A stretch of DNA of 41,237 bases from Alphaproteobacteria bacterium (GTDB lineage Bacteria; Pseudomonadota; Alphaproteobacteria; Caulobacterales; Aquidulcibacteraceae), in the NCBI GenBank assembly GCA_016124255.1, contig WGOB01000033.1, positions 1 to 41,237 on the forward strand, given 5' to 3'. The notes under the pieces are model-generated. The model saw only the letters and a list, made by a program, of their open reading frames with translations, ran no database searches and was not told where the DNA came from. This document shows, piece by piece, positions 1-8,044 of the stretch. Each line of letters begins with the position of its first letter. The stretch's first letter is position 1. The translations under genes and the position numbers were made by a program.

Positions 1-528
1 AGCCGCCGCCCATTCCTGCAGCAGCGATTTGGCGTCGCGCGCGCTCGCCTCGATGTCGGCGAGATCATCGGCCCAGATGCGGAGGACGACGGCGCGGGCG
101 GCGTCGAAGCCGCCATCGAGATAGATCGCCGCGATCAGCGCTTCGCAGGCGTCGGCCAGGATCGCATCCTTGTTGCGGCCCCCGGATTCCTCTTCCGACC
201 GGGACATCTCCAATGCATCGCCCAGTCCGATGCGGCGCGCGGCGCGGGCGCAGGCGGTGCGATCGACGAGCGCGTTGAACCGCGGCGCGAGGCGGCCTTC
301 CGCGGACGTGGGGAAGGCTTTGAAAAGTTCCTCCGCGATCACGAGATTGAGCACGCGGTCGCCGAGGAATTCCAGGCGCTCATTGCTGCGCTCTTCCGTA
401 CGCGGATCAACAACGCTGCCGTGACGCAGCGCCTCCAGGGCGCGGGCCTCATCCTTGAACGTGAAACCGATGCGCGTCTCGAGGGCGGCGAGAGAGTCCG
501 TGCGCGCGTGTTGGGCTTTACGGGTCAA
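1..528 (-). CDS. rnc: Ribonuclease III (3' end cut by window edge)
   Basis: Double-strand-specific endoribonuclease that processes rRNA precursors and structured mRNAs in the cytoplasm. The reading frame stays open for 176 codons to the left edge. It shows the RNase III signature NERLEFLGD at about residues 49-57 and the second catalytic block DACEALIAAIYLDGG at about 126-140, with the family's metal-binding Asp57 and Glu129 present. The sequence DAKSLLQEW near residue 166 begins the dsRNA-binding domain, most of which lies outside the window. The start is taken as TTG at 528: it overlaps the lepB stop (TTGA), and no ATG lies before the catalytic domain. It is the last visible gene of the pyrE-pdxJ-acpS-lepB-rnc operon; era would be the expected next gene. 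Confidence 0.93.
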   Translation of the reverse strand, partial: MTRKAQHARTDSLAALETRIGFTFKDEARALEALRHGSVVDPRTEERSNERLEFLGDRVLNLVIAEELFKAFPTSAEGRLAPRFNALVDRTACARAARRIGLGDALEMSRSEEESGGRNKDAILADACEALIAAIYLDGGFDAARAVVLRIWADDLADIEASARDAKSLLQEWAAA

Positions 529-1298
529 TTGAGCGGCTTCAGGAACCGATCGCCGCGGAAGCCCGTGAACAGCGTCCACGGACGGAAGATCGAGGTCGAC
601 CGGTCGAACGAGGCGAAGATGAATTGCGCGGGGCCGATGAGATTGTCGCGCGGCACCATGCCGACGACCTGGGTGCGGCTGTCCTGGGAATTGTCGCGGT
701 CGTCGCCCATCATGAAATAATGGCCGGCCGGCACGATGAAATCCTGATCGCTGTTGTCGAAGCGGTCATTGGGGTGTTCGTCGTAGGAAAGATAGCGCGC
801 GCCGTTCGGCAACGTCTCCTGGTAGAGATCGACGGTGCTGGTGCGGTATTCGGTTTCCGTGACCAGGCGCTCTGCATCGCGCTCGCCGATGAACGCGCGA
901 CCGACGGGTTCGCCGTTGATGTGCAGCACGCTGTTGACCATGCGGATGCGGTCGCCGGGCAGACCGATCAGGCGTTTCACGAAATCGCGGTTCTGCCCGG
1001 CCGGGCGGAAGACCACGATGTCGCCGCGTTCGGGCTCCCCGCCGAAGATGCGTCCGCCCGGCAGGAAGCGATCGAGCGGGGTGAAGGAGAAGCGGCTGTA
1101 GCCGTAGGACCACTTGGTCACGACGATGTAATCGCCCTGCTCCAGCGTGGGCTGCATCGAGCCGGAGGGGATGCGGAACGGCTGCGCGACCGTGAACCGG
1201 ATGAGCATGGCGAGCGCCAGCGCATAAAGGATCGTGCGCACGTTTTCCCAGAACGAGTCGAGCGCCGACACAGTGCGTACCTCGGTGGTCGTGGTCAT
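525..1298 (-). CDS. lepB: Signal peptidase I
   Basis: Membrane serine protease that removes signal peptides from secreted proteins on the periplasmic side. The 257-residue protein has one N-terminal membrane segment (about residues 21-38), then the box B motif PSGSMQPTL with catalytic Ser47, and [11 protein letters not shown] with the general base Lys108. The C-terminal box [11 protein letters not shown] near residue 200 is also intact, so the Ser/Lys dyad is complete. The start ATG at 1298 overlaps the acpS stop by ATGA, and the stop overlaps the rnc start, so translation of the three genes is probably coupled. A longer upstream open frame exists but runs antisense through acpS and is not coding. 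Confidence 0.96.
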   Translation of the reverse strand: MTTTTEVRTVSALDSFWENVRTILYALALAMLIRFTVAQPFRIPSGSMQPTLEQGDYIVVTKWSYGYSRFSFTPLDRFLPGGRIFGGEPERGDIVVFRPAGQNRDFVKRLIGLPGDRIRMVNSVLHINGEPVGRAFIGERDAERLVTETEYRTSTVDLYQETLPNGARYLSYDEHPNDRFDNSDQDFIVPAGHYFMMGDDRDNSQDSRTQVVGMVPRDNLIGPAQFIFASFDRSTSIFRPWTLFTGFRGDRFLKPLN

Positions 1299-1729
1299 AC
1301 GGTTCTCGCGGCCGCGTCGGCGCCGGGCGGGGAGCGTTCTGCGGAAATGACGACGAAGCTCTGCGCGAGCGGGTAGTCGTCGGTCAAGGAGACATGGATG
1401 ACCGGCGCCATCCCGGCGGGGGTGATGGCGGCGAGGCGTGCAGCCGCGCCGCCGGTGAGCGCCATCGTGGGCTGGCCGCTGCGCAGGTTCACCACGCCCA
1501 TGTCGCGCCAGAAGACGCCTTGGCGAATGCCGGTGCCGAGCGCCTTGGCGCAGGCTTCCTTGGCGGCGAAGCGTTTGGCGTAGCTGGCGGCGCGGGAATG
1601 GGCGCGCCGCTCCGACCGCGTCTGCTCGGTCTCGGTGAAGAGCCGCTGGACGAAGCGCTCGCCGAAGCGCTCGAGCGATTGCTCGATGCGCCGGATATCG
1701 ATGAGGTCGGAGCCGATGCCCAAAATCAT
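1295..1729 (-). CDS. acpS: Holo-[acyl-carrier-protein] synthase
   Basis: Transfers 4'-phosphopantetheine from CoA to the serine of acyl carrier protein, activating fatty-acid synthesis. The 144-residue protein begins [12 protein letters not shown], with the magnesium ligand Asp8. The second family motif, [14 protein letters not shown], supplies Glu58 and Lys62. Length is slightly above the usual 120-135 residues because of an Ala/Pro-rich C-terminus. Ninety-nine bases separate it from pdxJ upstream, and it overlaps lepB by four bases downstream. pdxJ-acpS-lepB-rnc is a conserved alphaproteobacterial order, which supports the call. Confidence 0.95.
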   Translation of the reverse strand: MILGIGSDLIDIRRIEQSLERFGERFVQRLFTETEQTRSERRAHSRAASYAKRFAAKEACAKALGTGIRQGVFWRDMGVVNLRSGQPTMALTGGAAARLAAITPAGMAPVIHVSLTDDYPLAQSFVVISAERSPPGADAAARTV

Positions 1730-1828
1730 GCCGTCTTCGCCGCCGTGTCGCCGGGATATGCCACAAAAGCCTTCAGGAAGCGTGCCGCTGCGGCCACAGA
1801 GGAACCCTATCGGCCCGGTAAGGCGATT

Positions 1829-2593
1829 TCAGGCGCGGGCGGCGTCCATCCGGCGGCGCATCTCCTGGATGGCCGCGGCGAAGCCGGTGAAGATCGCCTC
1901 GCCGACCAGAAAGTGCCCGATATTCAGCTCGCGGAGCGCTTTAATCGCGGCGATGGGGCCGACGCTCTGGAACGTGATGCCGTGCCCGGCATGGACCTCC
2001 AGGCCGCGCTCGGCGGCGTCGGCGGCGGCGGCCTGAAGCGCGGCGAGTTCCGCGGCGGCGCGGGCCGCGTCTCCCGCCTCGACCGCGGCGCAATAGGCGC
2101 CAGTGTGAATTTCGATGACCGGCGCGCCCAGCGCCTGCGCGACGGCGTTCTGAACCGGGCTCGGGTCGATGAAGAGGGACACCCGGATTCCCGCCTCGCC
2201 GAGGCGGCGGACGTAAGGGGCGACATGGTTGTGCTGCGCGGCGACGTCGAGGCCGCCTTCGGTGGTGCGCTCCTCGCGGCGTTCCGGGACCAAGCAGCAG
2301 GCGTGGGGGCGCACCCGAAGCGCGATCTCCAGCATCTCCTTAGCGCAGGCCATTTCCAGATTGATCGGCAGGTCCATCGCCTCCTTGAGACGCAGGAGAT
2401 CGTCCTCACGGACGTGGCGGCGATCTTCGCGAACGTGCAGCGTGATGCCGTCGGCGCCGGCGTCGCGCGCGACGAGCGCGGCGCGGAGTGGATCGGGATG
2501 GGCCCCGCCGCGCGCGTTCCGGATCGTCGCGACGTGGTCGATGTTCACGCCAAGGCGGAGCTTTGGCCCGGTCACTGCGGCGTCCTCGTGCAT
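1829..2593 (-). CDS. pdxJ: Pyridoxine 5'-phosphate synthase
   Basis: Condenses 1-deoxyxylulose 5-phosphate with 3-amino-2-oxopropyl phosphate in the DXP-dependent vitamin B6 pathway; a cytoplasmic TIM-barrel enzyme. The 254-residue protein shows RLGVNIDHVATIRNARGG near the N-terminus, ITLHVREDRRHVRE at about 50, INLEMACAKEMLEIA, and HAGHGITFQSV with the glycine-rich phosphate loop. The start ATG at 2593 shares one base with the pyrE stop (TGATG), so the start is well fixed. A long open frame extends upstream, but it is antisense noise across pyrE. Confidence 0.96.
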   Translation of the reverse strand: MHEDAAVTGPKLRLGVNIDHVATIRNARGGAHPDPLRAALVARDAGADGITLHVREDRRHVREDDLLRLKEAMDLPINLEMACAKEMLEIALRVRPHACCLVPERREERTTEGGLDVAAQHNHVAPYVRRLGEAGIRVSLFIDPSPVQNAVAQALGAPVIEIHTGAYCAAVEAGDAARAAAELAALQAAAADAAERGLEVHAGHGITFQSVGPIAAIKALRELNIGHFLVGEAIFTGFAAAIQEMRRRMDAARA

Positions 2594-3177
2594 CAGGCGC
2601 CGAGCCCCCGGCTGCCCGGCTTCACGGCCGGGAGTTTCGCGAGTTCGGGGGGCAGCTGGTCGGCGGGGTAAGCGGGGGCGTCGACGCGGGCGAGCGCGAT
2701 GAGCGGCGCGCCGATGTCGGCCCTGCCGCCGGAGCGGTCGATCAGACAGGCGGCGCCGACGAGGTCGCCGGGATGATCGCGGATGGCGTCCAGGCACTCG
2801 CGCGATGACAGACCGGTGGTGACGACATCCTCCACCATCAGCACGCGCTCGCCAGGGCGGATCTCGAAGCCGCGGCGCAGCTGGAAGCGCCCGCCCTCGC
2901 GCTCCACGAAGATCGCCCGGGCGCCGAGATGGCGCGCGGTCTCGTAGCCCGGGATGATCGCGCCGATGGCGGGCGAGACCACGACGTCGATGGCGCCGAA
3001 GGCGGCGCGGGCTTTCGCCGCCAGCGCCTTGCAGACGCGCTCGGTGCGCGCGGGATCCTGGAAGATGAAGGTCTTCTGGAAGAAAACGGGCGAGTGCAGG
3101 CCGGAGGAAAGGATGAAATGCCCCTCCAGGAGCGCGCCGGCGGCGCGGAATTCGTCGAGCACATCCGATTCGGTCAT
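2593..3177 (-). CDS. pyrE: Orotate phosphoribosyltransferase
   Basis: Joins orotate to PRPP to give orotidine 5'-phosphate in de novo pyrimidine synthesis. The 194-residue protein has the PRPP-binding signature [14 protein letters not shown] at about residues 112-125, preceded by [15 protein letters not shown] and the orotate-side loop [13 protein letters not shown] at 3177 gives a normal family length. It is the first gene of the minus-strand operon that continues into pdxJ with a one-base overlap. The promoter should lie in the roughly 100 bases between here and the divergent gene at 3283; I see no clear -35/-10 pair there. Confidence 0.95.
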   Translation of the reverse strand: MTESDVLDEFRAAGALLEGHFILSSGLHSPVFFQKTFIFQDPARTERVCKALAAKARAAFGAIDVVVSPAIGAIIPGYETARHLGARAIFVEREGGRFQLRRGFEIRPGERVLMVEDVVTTGLSSRECLDAIRDHPGDLVGAACLIDRSGGRADIGAPLIALARVDAPAYPADQLPPELAKLPAVKPGSRGLGA

Positions 3178-3282
3178 GGCCCTCAGATAGCGCGCCGGAG
3201 GGCGGCGGTCGATTGAGACGCGCCTGCAACCGGCTGGCGCGGGCGTTGGACGCGATCGGCGGATCGTGTTTGCCTCCGCCGC

Positions 3283-3597
3283 ATGCCGACGCTCACCGCC
3301 GCCCGCTGCGCCACCTGGCGCCCTGGGGCGACCGAATATTTCAAGCGCTACGCCGATGGGCGCTTCGACGAGGCGGGGCGGATGTGGCTGATCCTGCCGC
3401 GGGCGGAGGCGCGCATCGACCCCGAGCGCGGCGCGCTGGTTATCGGCGACGCGGGCGTCGACGGCGTTGTGTTCTGCTTGCGCAAGGGGCTCGACGGCGT
3501 GTGGGCCTTCGACCCGACCGAGAACGAGTTCCAGCTCAAGGCGGCCAGCCTGGAGCACCTCGAACGCGGCTGGAAAGACGGCACGATCTGGGTGTGA
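3283..3597 (+). CDS. Small conserved-looking protein of unknown function
   Basis: I do not recognise this 104-residue protein. It is soluble, with no signal peptide or membrane segment, slightly acidic and rich in Trp/Phe ([42 protein letters not shown]). An FDPTENEF stretch and a C-terminal amphipathic part suggest a compact globular domain. It is divergent from pyrE. Its stop TGA is directly abutted by the stop of the convergent ABC permease: the six bases TGATCA at 3595-3600 carry both stops, leaving no room for a separate terminator. Codon usage matches the neighbours, so I consider it a real gene. Confidence 0.7.
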   Translation: MPTLTAARCATWRPGATEYFKRYADGRFDEAGRMWLILPRAEARIDPERGALVIGDAGVDGVVFCLRKGLDGVWAFDPTENEFQLKAASLEHLERGWKDGTIWV

Positions 3598-4359
3598 TCA
3601 GGTCTTGAGGCGGTAGCCGGTGGAAAACATCCAACGGATGACAAGCAGGCACACCGCCATGAACGCCGTGGTCATCGCGAGGCTGACGCCGATATGCACT
3701 TCGGACGCGCCGAAGAACGCCCAGCGGAACCCGCTCACAAGATAGACCACGGGATTGAACCAGGAGACCTGCTGCCAGAACTCCGGCAGCATCGAGATGG
3801 AGTAGAAGCTTCCGCCGAGGAACGTCAGCGGCATCACCACCAGCATCGGGATGATCTGCAGCTTCTCAAAGCCGTCGGCCCAGACGCCGATGATGAAGCC
3901 GAAGAGCGAGAACGTGACAGAGGTGAGAACGAGAAAGAGAAGGACGAGCCCCCAATTCTGGACGGGATAATCGACGAAGAGCCGCGCCGTCGCCAAGATG
4001 ATGAGCCCAAGCAGCAGCGATTTCGAGGCTGCGGCGCCCACATAGCCGGCGGCGACTTCGACATAGGACACCGGCGCCGACAGCACCTCGTAGATGGTGC
4101 CCGAGAATTTCGGGAAGTAGATGCCGAACGAGGCGTTGGAAATGCTCTCGGTGAGGATCGAGAGCATGATCAGGCCCGGAATGATGAAGGCGGCGTAGTC
4201 CACGCCGTCGATCTGATTGATGCGCGAGCCGATCGCGGCGCCGAAGACGATGAAGTAGAGCGAGGTCGACAGCACCGGCGACAGGATCGATTGCATCGCC
4301 GTGCGCAGCCAGCGCGCCATTTCGAAGCGATAGATCGCGCGAATTGCGTGGAGGTTCAT
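3598..4359 (-). CDS. ABC-2 type transporter permease
   Basis: Membrane subunit of an ABC exporter. The 253-residue protein begins with a short cytoplasmic N-terminus ([17 protein letters not shown]). About six hydrophobic segments follow, the layout of ABC-2 permeases of the YadH/NodJ/DrrB type. The conserved region [20 protein letters not shown] near residues 180-200 followed by [12 protein letters not shown] is characteristic of this family. Start ATG at 4359 overlaps the stop of the thioredoxin-fold gene (ATGA), so it is the last gene of a three-gene operon with its ATPase at 4982-5929. The substrate is not evident; relatives export polysaccharides, lipids or drugs. Confidence 0.92.
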   Translation of the reverse strand: MNLHAIRAIYRFEMARWLRTAMQSILSPVLSTSLYFIVFGAAIGSRINQIDGVDYAAFIIPGLIMLSILTESISNASFGIYFPKFSGTIYEVLSAPVSYVEVAAGYVGAAASKSLLLGLIILATARLFVDYPVQNWGLVLLFLVLTSVTFSLFGFIIGVWADGFEKLQIIPMLVVMPLTFLGGSFYSISMLPEFWQQVSWFNPVVYLVSGFRWAFFGASEVHIGVSLAMTTAFMAVCLLVIRWMFSTGYRLKT

Positions 4360-4985
4360 GCGCCGGCGCTCCGCCGCAGGATCGCGGCGCGCAGAAGCGG
4401 CAGGCGATCATTGCCGAAATACATGTCGTCGCGATCGAGATACAGGGTGGGCGAGCCGAAGGCCCCGCGGGCCATCGCCTCGTCGGTGTTGTCCTTGAGC
4501 GCCGCCTTGATCGACGGCTCAGCGATCGCGGCGAAGAATTCCTCCGGCGCGATCGCGTTGGCGCGGCAGAGATCGGCGAGCACGTCGTCGTGGGCGATGT
4601 CGCGATCATCGCGCCAATAGGCCTCGAACACGGAGGTTGCGAAGGGGATGAGCTTGTCTTGCGGGGAAAGCCAGAGGCAGCCGCGCATCGCCTTGACGCT
4701 GTTCACCGGAAAGATGCTGGGGGGCATCTTGATCTTGAGGCCGGCGAGGCGCGCCCAGTCCTGCAAATCCTTGGCGGAATAGCGTGCTTTCGCCGGCACC
4801 GACGCTTCGCGCGCGGCGTAGACGCTGGGGTTGGCGGCGTTGAAGATGCCGCCGACGAGGATCGGCCGCCACACGATCTCGGCGCCGAGTTCGCGCGCCA
4901 AGGGCTGGATGTTGTGGAACGCAAGATACGTCCACGGTGAGGAACAATCGAAGAAGAATTCGATGCGCGGGGGCGCGGCGCTCAT
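4356..4985 (-). CDS. DsbA-family thioredoxin-fold protein, 2-hydroxychromene-2-carboxylate isomerase-like
   Basis: The 209-residue protein is a kappa-class GST/HCCA isomerase relative. It starts [16 protein letters not shown], where the second Ser of SSPW is the glutathione-activating serine of the family in place of a CxxC pair. It continues with the [11 protein letters not shown] segment, [13 protein letters not shown], and the C-terminal [25 protein letters not shown], which contains the cis-proline SP. There is no signal peptide, so a cytoplasmic glutathione-linked isomerase or reductase role is likely. It is wedged between ABC ATPase and permease genes with four-base ATGA overlaps at both ends. 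No naphthalene-catabolism genes are nearby, so the classical substrate is unlikely. Confidence 0.88.
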   Translation of the reverse strand: MSAAPPRIEFFFDCSSPWTYLAFHNIQPLARELGAEIVWRPILVGGIFNAANPSVYAAREASVPAKARYSAKDLQDWARLAGLKIKMPPSIFPVNSVKAMRGCLWLSPQDKLIPFATSVFEAYWRDDRDIAHDDVLADLCRANAIAPEEFFAAIAEPSIKAALKDNTDEAMARGAFGSPTLYLDRDDMYFGNDRLPLLRAAILRRSAGA

Positions 4986-5929
4986 GCCAGCCTCCCATTG
5001 TGCGGGCGCTCGCCGTGCACGAGGCTGACGAAAATCTCCTCCAGTGAGCTCTGATCCGTGTGCAGATCCTTGTAATCTACGCCGGCTGCGCCGAGGGCGG
5101 TGAGGAGTTCGGGGATGCCGGTTTCCTCGGCCTTGGCGTCGAAGGAGTAGACGAGTTCGCCGCCGCCATTGATCAGCTCAAGCTTGAACGGGGAAAGCGC
5201 CGCGGGGACGCCTTCAAGAGGCGTGCGCAAATTGAGGACCAGCTGCTTTTTGCCCAGCTTCTTCATCAGCGTGGCTTTCTCCTCCACGACAATGAGTTCG
5301 CCCTTGCTGATCACGCCGATCCGATCGGCCATGTCCTCGGCTTCCTCGATGTAGTGCGTCGTTAAGATCACGGTGACGCCGCTTTCGCGCAATCGACGCA
5401 CCATCGCCCACATGTCCTGGCGCAGTTCGACGTCGACGCCGGCGGTGGGCTCATCCAGGAACAATATCTTGGGCTCATGCGACAGCGCCTTGGCGATCAT
5501 GACGCGCCGCTTCATGCCGCCCGACAGCGTCATGATCTTCGCGTCCTTCTTGTCCCACAGCGAGAGATCGCGCAGCACCTGCTCCACGAAGGCCTTGTCC
5601 GGCGGCTTGCCGAACAGACCGCGACTGAAATTCACCGTCGACCAGACTTTTTCGAACGCATCGGTGGAGAGTTCCTGCGGCACCAGCCCGATCTTCTCCC
5701 GCGCGGCGCGAAAGTCTCGGACGACGTCGTGGCCGTCGGCGATGATCGTGCCGCTGGTCGGATTGACGAGCCCGCATACCGATCCGATCAACGTCGTCTT
5801 GCCGGCGCCGTTGGGGCCGAGGAGCGCAAAGATCTCGCCCTCGCGAATGTCGAGATTGACGTCGTTGAGGGCCTTGAGGCCGCCGGCATAGACCTTGTTC
5901 AGATTCCGGATGGTTATGATCGCTGTCAT
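4982..5929 (-). CDS. ABC transporter ATP-binding protein
   Basis: ATPase subunit for the ABC-2 permease at 3598-4359. The 315-residue protein has Walker [10 protein letters not shown] at about residues 40-48, the Q-loop region [13 protein letters not shown] signature [15 protein letters not shown], Walker [13 protein letters not shown] and the switch His in TTHYIEEAE. The last roughly 80 residues form the regulatory extension found in DrrA/CcmA-type exporter ATPases. ATG at 5929 begins [14 protein letters not shown], the usual family start. A GTG 66 bases upstream would add a tail with no homology feel. The stop overlaps the next gene by ATGA. First gene of the operon. Confidence 0.95.
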   Translation of the reverse strand: MTAIITIRNLNKVYAGGLKALNDVNLDIREGEIFALLGPNGAGKTTLIGSVCGLVNPTSGTIIADGHDVVRDFRAAREKIGLVPQELSTDAFEKVWSTVNFSRGLFGKPPDKAFVEQVLRDLSLWDKKDAKIMTLSGGMKRRVMIAKALSHEPKILFLDEPTAGVDVELRQDMWAMVRRLRESGVTVILTTHYIEEAEDMADRIGVISKGELIVVEEKATLMKKLGKKQLVLNLRTPLEGVPAALSPFKLELINGGGELVYSFDAKAEETGIPELLTALGAAGVDYKDLHTDQSSLEEIFVSLVHGERPHNGRLA

Positions 5930-6070
5930 TGCGCGCGGCGTGTCCCTTTGGCTGCGTCGGGTGGGAAGGTAGGCGCCCGGCCGCGCCGCCGCCACCTCTT
6001 ACTGGCCGGAGGCCGTTTCTGCGGCGGCGATTTTGCCCTAACATCGCGGCGCGGCAACGGAGGGGCAGTC

Positions 6071-7420
6071 ATGACAGGTGCTGACACGAGCGCGCCGGCG
6101 CCGGTGGCGCGGGCGGAACGCATCGAGACCCTGGACGTGGTGCGGGGATTCGCGCTGTTCGGCATCCTGCTGATGAACATCGTCGTCATGGGGCTGCCGT
6201 TCGGGGCCTATTTCAATCCGGCCTATGCCGGGCTGCCCAGCGAGGCGGACTTCACTGCGTGGTTCATCACACACACCTTCTTTGAAGGCTCGATGCGGAC
6301 GTTATTCTCGATGCTGTTCGGCGCGGGATTCATTCTTCTGCTTGAGCGGCTGGAGCAGCGCGCGACGGGGATCGCGGCGGCCAAGATCTATATGCGCCGC
6401 CTCGCCTATCTGATGCTGTTCGGACTGATCGACATCGTCGTCTTCCTGTGGTTCGGCGACATCCTGCTCGCCTACGGCGTGGCGGGGCTTTTCCTGCTGC
6501 TGTTCTGGAAGGCGACGCTCCGCGGGCTGATCATCTGGGCGGTCGTGATCATGGCCATGACCACGATGTTCAATTTCGGCGGCGGCGAAAAGTTCGCCGG
6601 CATGCAGCAGAAGTACGACGCCGCCGTCGCCGCGCGCGCCGCGGGCGGCGCGCTGACGGAAGAGCAGCAAACGACGCTGCGCGAATTCCCGGAGACGATC
6701 TCGTTCTTTCAACCCGACGAGGAAGAGAACGAGAAGGCGCTGGAGACGGCGCGGGGGGGCTGGCCTTCTGTCGCGGGGAATAATTTTGGCGAGATCTTCG
6801 GCACGCCGATCGGCTTCTTCGCGACGTTCAATGTGCTCGATCCGCTCGCGGCGATGCTCTTGGGCATGATCGCGTATCGGCTTGGGCTGTTGCAGGGGCG
6901 CTGGTCGCTCGGGGCGACGCTGGGGCTCTTCGTGGTCGGTTTCGGGATCGGCGTTCCGATCAACCTGATGGAGACGCAGGCCATCATCGCCAGCGGCTAC
7001 ACGATCCACGGCTTTTTCGAGTCGATGCGGACCTATGATATCGGCCGCGTGAGCCTGGCGCTCGGCTGGCTGAGCGTGTTCCTGCTGATCTGCAAGGCGC
7101 CGTGGCTCTCCTGGATCCGCTTCGCCGTCGGCAGCGTCGGGCGGATGGCGCTGTCGAACTATCTTTCGCACTCGATCATCGCGGCGGTGTTCTTCATCGG
7201 GCTTGGGTATTTCGGAGCGCTTGGCAGAGCTGAACTCTACATCGTGGTCGCCGCGATGTGGGCGTTCAACATCGTCTTCAGCATCCTATGGCTCTCGGTC
7301 TTCCGCATGGGACCATTTGAATGGCTCTGGCGCTGGGGCACATACGGGCGCTTGCCGCCGCTGCTGAAGGAACGCGGTTTGGAGCGCCGGCCCCCGGCCG
7401 GCGAGGGAGCGACGCCATAA
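6071..7420 (+). CDS. DUF418 (YeiB-type) multipass membrane protein
   Basis: The 449-residue inner-membrane protein begins with the N-terminal block RIETLDVVRGFALFGILLMN, typical of YeiB/DUF418 proteins and related to acyltransferase-3 folds. About ten hydrophobic segments follow. The C-terminal DUF418 part shows VGRMALSNYLSHSII and GPFEWLWRWGTYG, the usual family ending. Function is not established; roles in transport or cell-envelope modification have been suggested for relatives. AACGGAGGGGC before the ATG at 6071 is a good ribosome-binding site. Odd: the last 14 residues after KERG are encoded by a REP palindrome (7381-7403) plus a short tail, and the stop TAA overlaps the transposase start (TAATG). 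Confidence 0.92.
   Translation: MTGADTSAPAPVARAERIETLDVVRGFALFGILLMNIVVMGLPFGAYFNPAYAGLPSEADFTAWFITHTFFEGSMRTLFSMLFGAGFILLLERLEQRATGIAAAKIYMRRLAYLMLFGLIDIVVFLWFGDILLAYGVAGLFLLLFWKATLRGLIIWAVVIMAMTTMFNFGGGEKFAGMQQKYDAAVAARAAGGALTEEQQTTLREFPETISFFQPDEEENEKALETARGGWPSVAGNNFGEIFGTPIGFFATFNVLDPLAAMLLGMIAYRLGLLQGRWSLGATLGLFVVGFGIGVPINLMETQAIIASGYTIHGFFESMRTYDIGRVSLALGWLSVFLLICKAPWLSWIRFAVGSVGRMALSNYLSHSIIAAVFFIGLGYFGALGRAELYIVVAAMWAFNIVFSILWLSVFRMGPFEWLWRWGTYGRLPPLLKERGLERRPPAGEGATP
7381..7403 (+). repeat. REP palindrome, left copy (inside the end of the DUF418 gene)
   Basis: A 23-nt element starting with the tetranucleotide GGAG, followed by CGCCGGCC-CCC-GGCCGGCG, a perfect 8-bp stem with a 3-nt loop. 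The GGAG head plus GC-rich hairpin matches the REP format described for RAYT transposases. It is the exact reverse complement of 7982-8004. It lies in frame within the DUF418 gene and encodes part of the tail ERRPPAGEG. Confidence 0.88.
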
Positions 7421-7941
7421 TGGCGCACTTGGGATGGCGCTCCCGTGGGTATCTCCCGCATTGCGACAGCCCCGGCACGATCCAGCACATTGTTTTCAAC
7501 CTTAAGGACGCTCTTCCGCCGGTGACGCAAATGACCTTTGAGGATGTTCAATTGCTGCTCGATCATGGCGCCGGCGAATGTCTCCTAGCGCGCCGAGCGT
7601 GCGCGGAGCTCGTTCAAAATTGCCTCCGGCACTACGATGGCGTTCAATATCGTTTGATCGCATGGTGCGTCATGCCGAACCACGTGCATGTTCTTGCCGA
7701 GCAACTGCCGGGGCACGCTCTTCACACGATCGTTCACGGATGGAAATCTGTCTCGGCTCATCGCATCAACAAGGCGCTTGGACGAACCGGCGCACTTTGG
7801 CAGAGGGAATATTTCGACCGCTTTATGCGCGATGACAGCCAACTCGCCGCCACCGTCGCCTATATTGAAAGCAATCCCGTCGCCGCCCAATTCGTTGAGA
7901 CCCCCGGCGAGTGGGCGTGGTCGTCCGCGGCGCATCGCTAG
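7420..7941 (+). mobile_element. REP-associated tyrosine transposase (RAYT, Y1/HUH family)
   Basis: The 173-residue protein is a single-domain HUH transposase of the TnpA-REP group. IQHIVFNLKDALP forms the first strand, VMPNHVHVLAEQ is the HUH motif (NHVHV), WQREYFDRFMRDD is the usual linker, and YIESNPVAAQFV contains the presumed catalytic tyrosine of the YIxxNPV motif. The C-terminus PGEWAWSSAAHR is also standard. RAYTs nick and join REP hairpins in single-stranded DNA. The gene is bracketed by two inverted, identical 23-nt REPs (7381-7403, 7982-8004). ATG 7420 overlaps the DUF418 stop (TAATG), so translation may be coupled. All key motifs look intact, so it could be active. Confidence 0.93.
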
Positions 7942-7957
7942 GCGAAGCGACGCACAT

Positions 7958-7988
7958 AAGAGAACGCCGGCGTAAAGAGAACGCCGGC
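7958..7988 (+). repeat. 14-nt direct repeat at the foot of the right REP
   Basis: AAGAGAACGCCGGC occurs at 7958-7971 and again at 7975-7988, a 17-nt spacing. The second copy runs into the full REP; the first stops after the initial CGCCGGC, so it looks like a truncated or aborted REP foot. Confidence 0.75.
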
Positions 7989-8004
7989 CGGGGGCCGGCG
8001 CTCC
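7982..8004 (-). repeat. REP palindrome, right copy (inverted)
   Basis: Read on the minus strand it starts GGAG and continues with the same 8-bp GC stem and 3-nt loop as 7381-7403; all 23 bases are identical. It sits between the RAYT stop and the relA/spoT stop, which converge here, and could also act as a transcript-end hairpin. No T-run follows, so it is not a standard intrinsic terminator. Confidence 0.88.
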
Positions 8005-8044
8005 ACTACCGAACGCGCCGGGACGGGCGGGGCCGGCGCGGCGC

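Noticed and set aside
525-1766. A 413-codon frame covering lepB and running through acpS
   Set aside because: Only the last 257 codons (from ATG 1298) are LepB; the upstream part lies over acpS on the same strand in another frame and has no protein-like pattern.
4361-4376. CGCCGGCGCTCC resembling part of the REP
   Set aside because: It lacks the second half of the hairpin and encodes the normal end of the thioredoxin-fold protein; likely chance in GC-rich DNA.
4356-5929. Exporter operon as a complete antibiotic or bacteriocin system
   Set aside because: No precursor peptide, biosynthetic or immunity gene lies nearby; evidence supports only a generic ABC-2 exporter.
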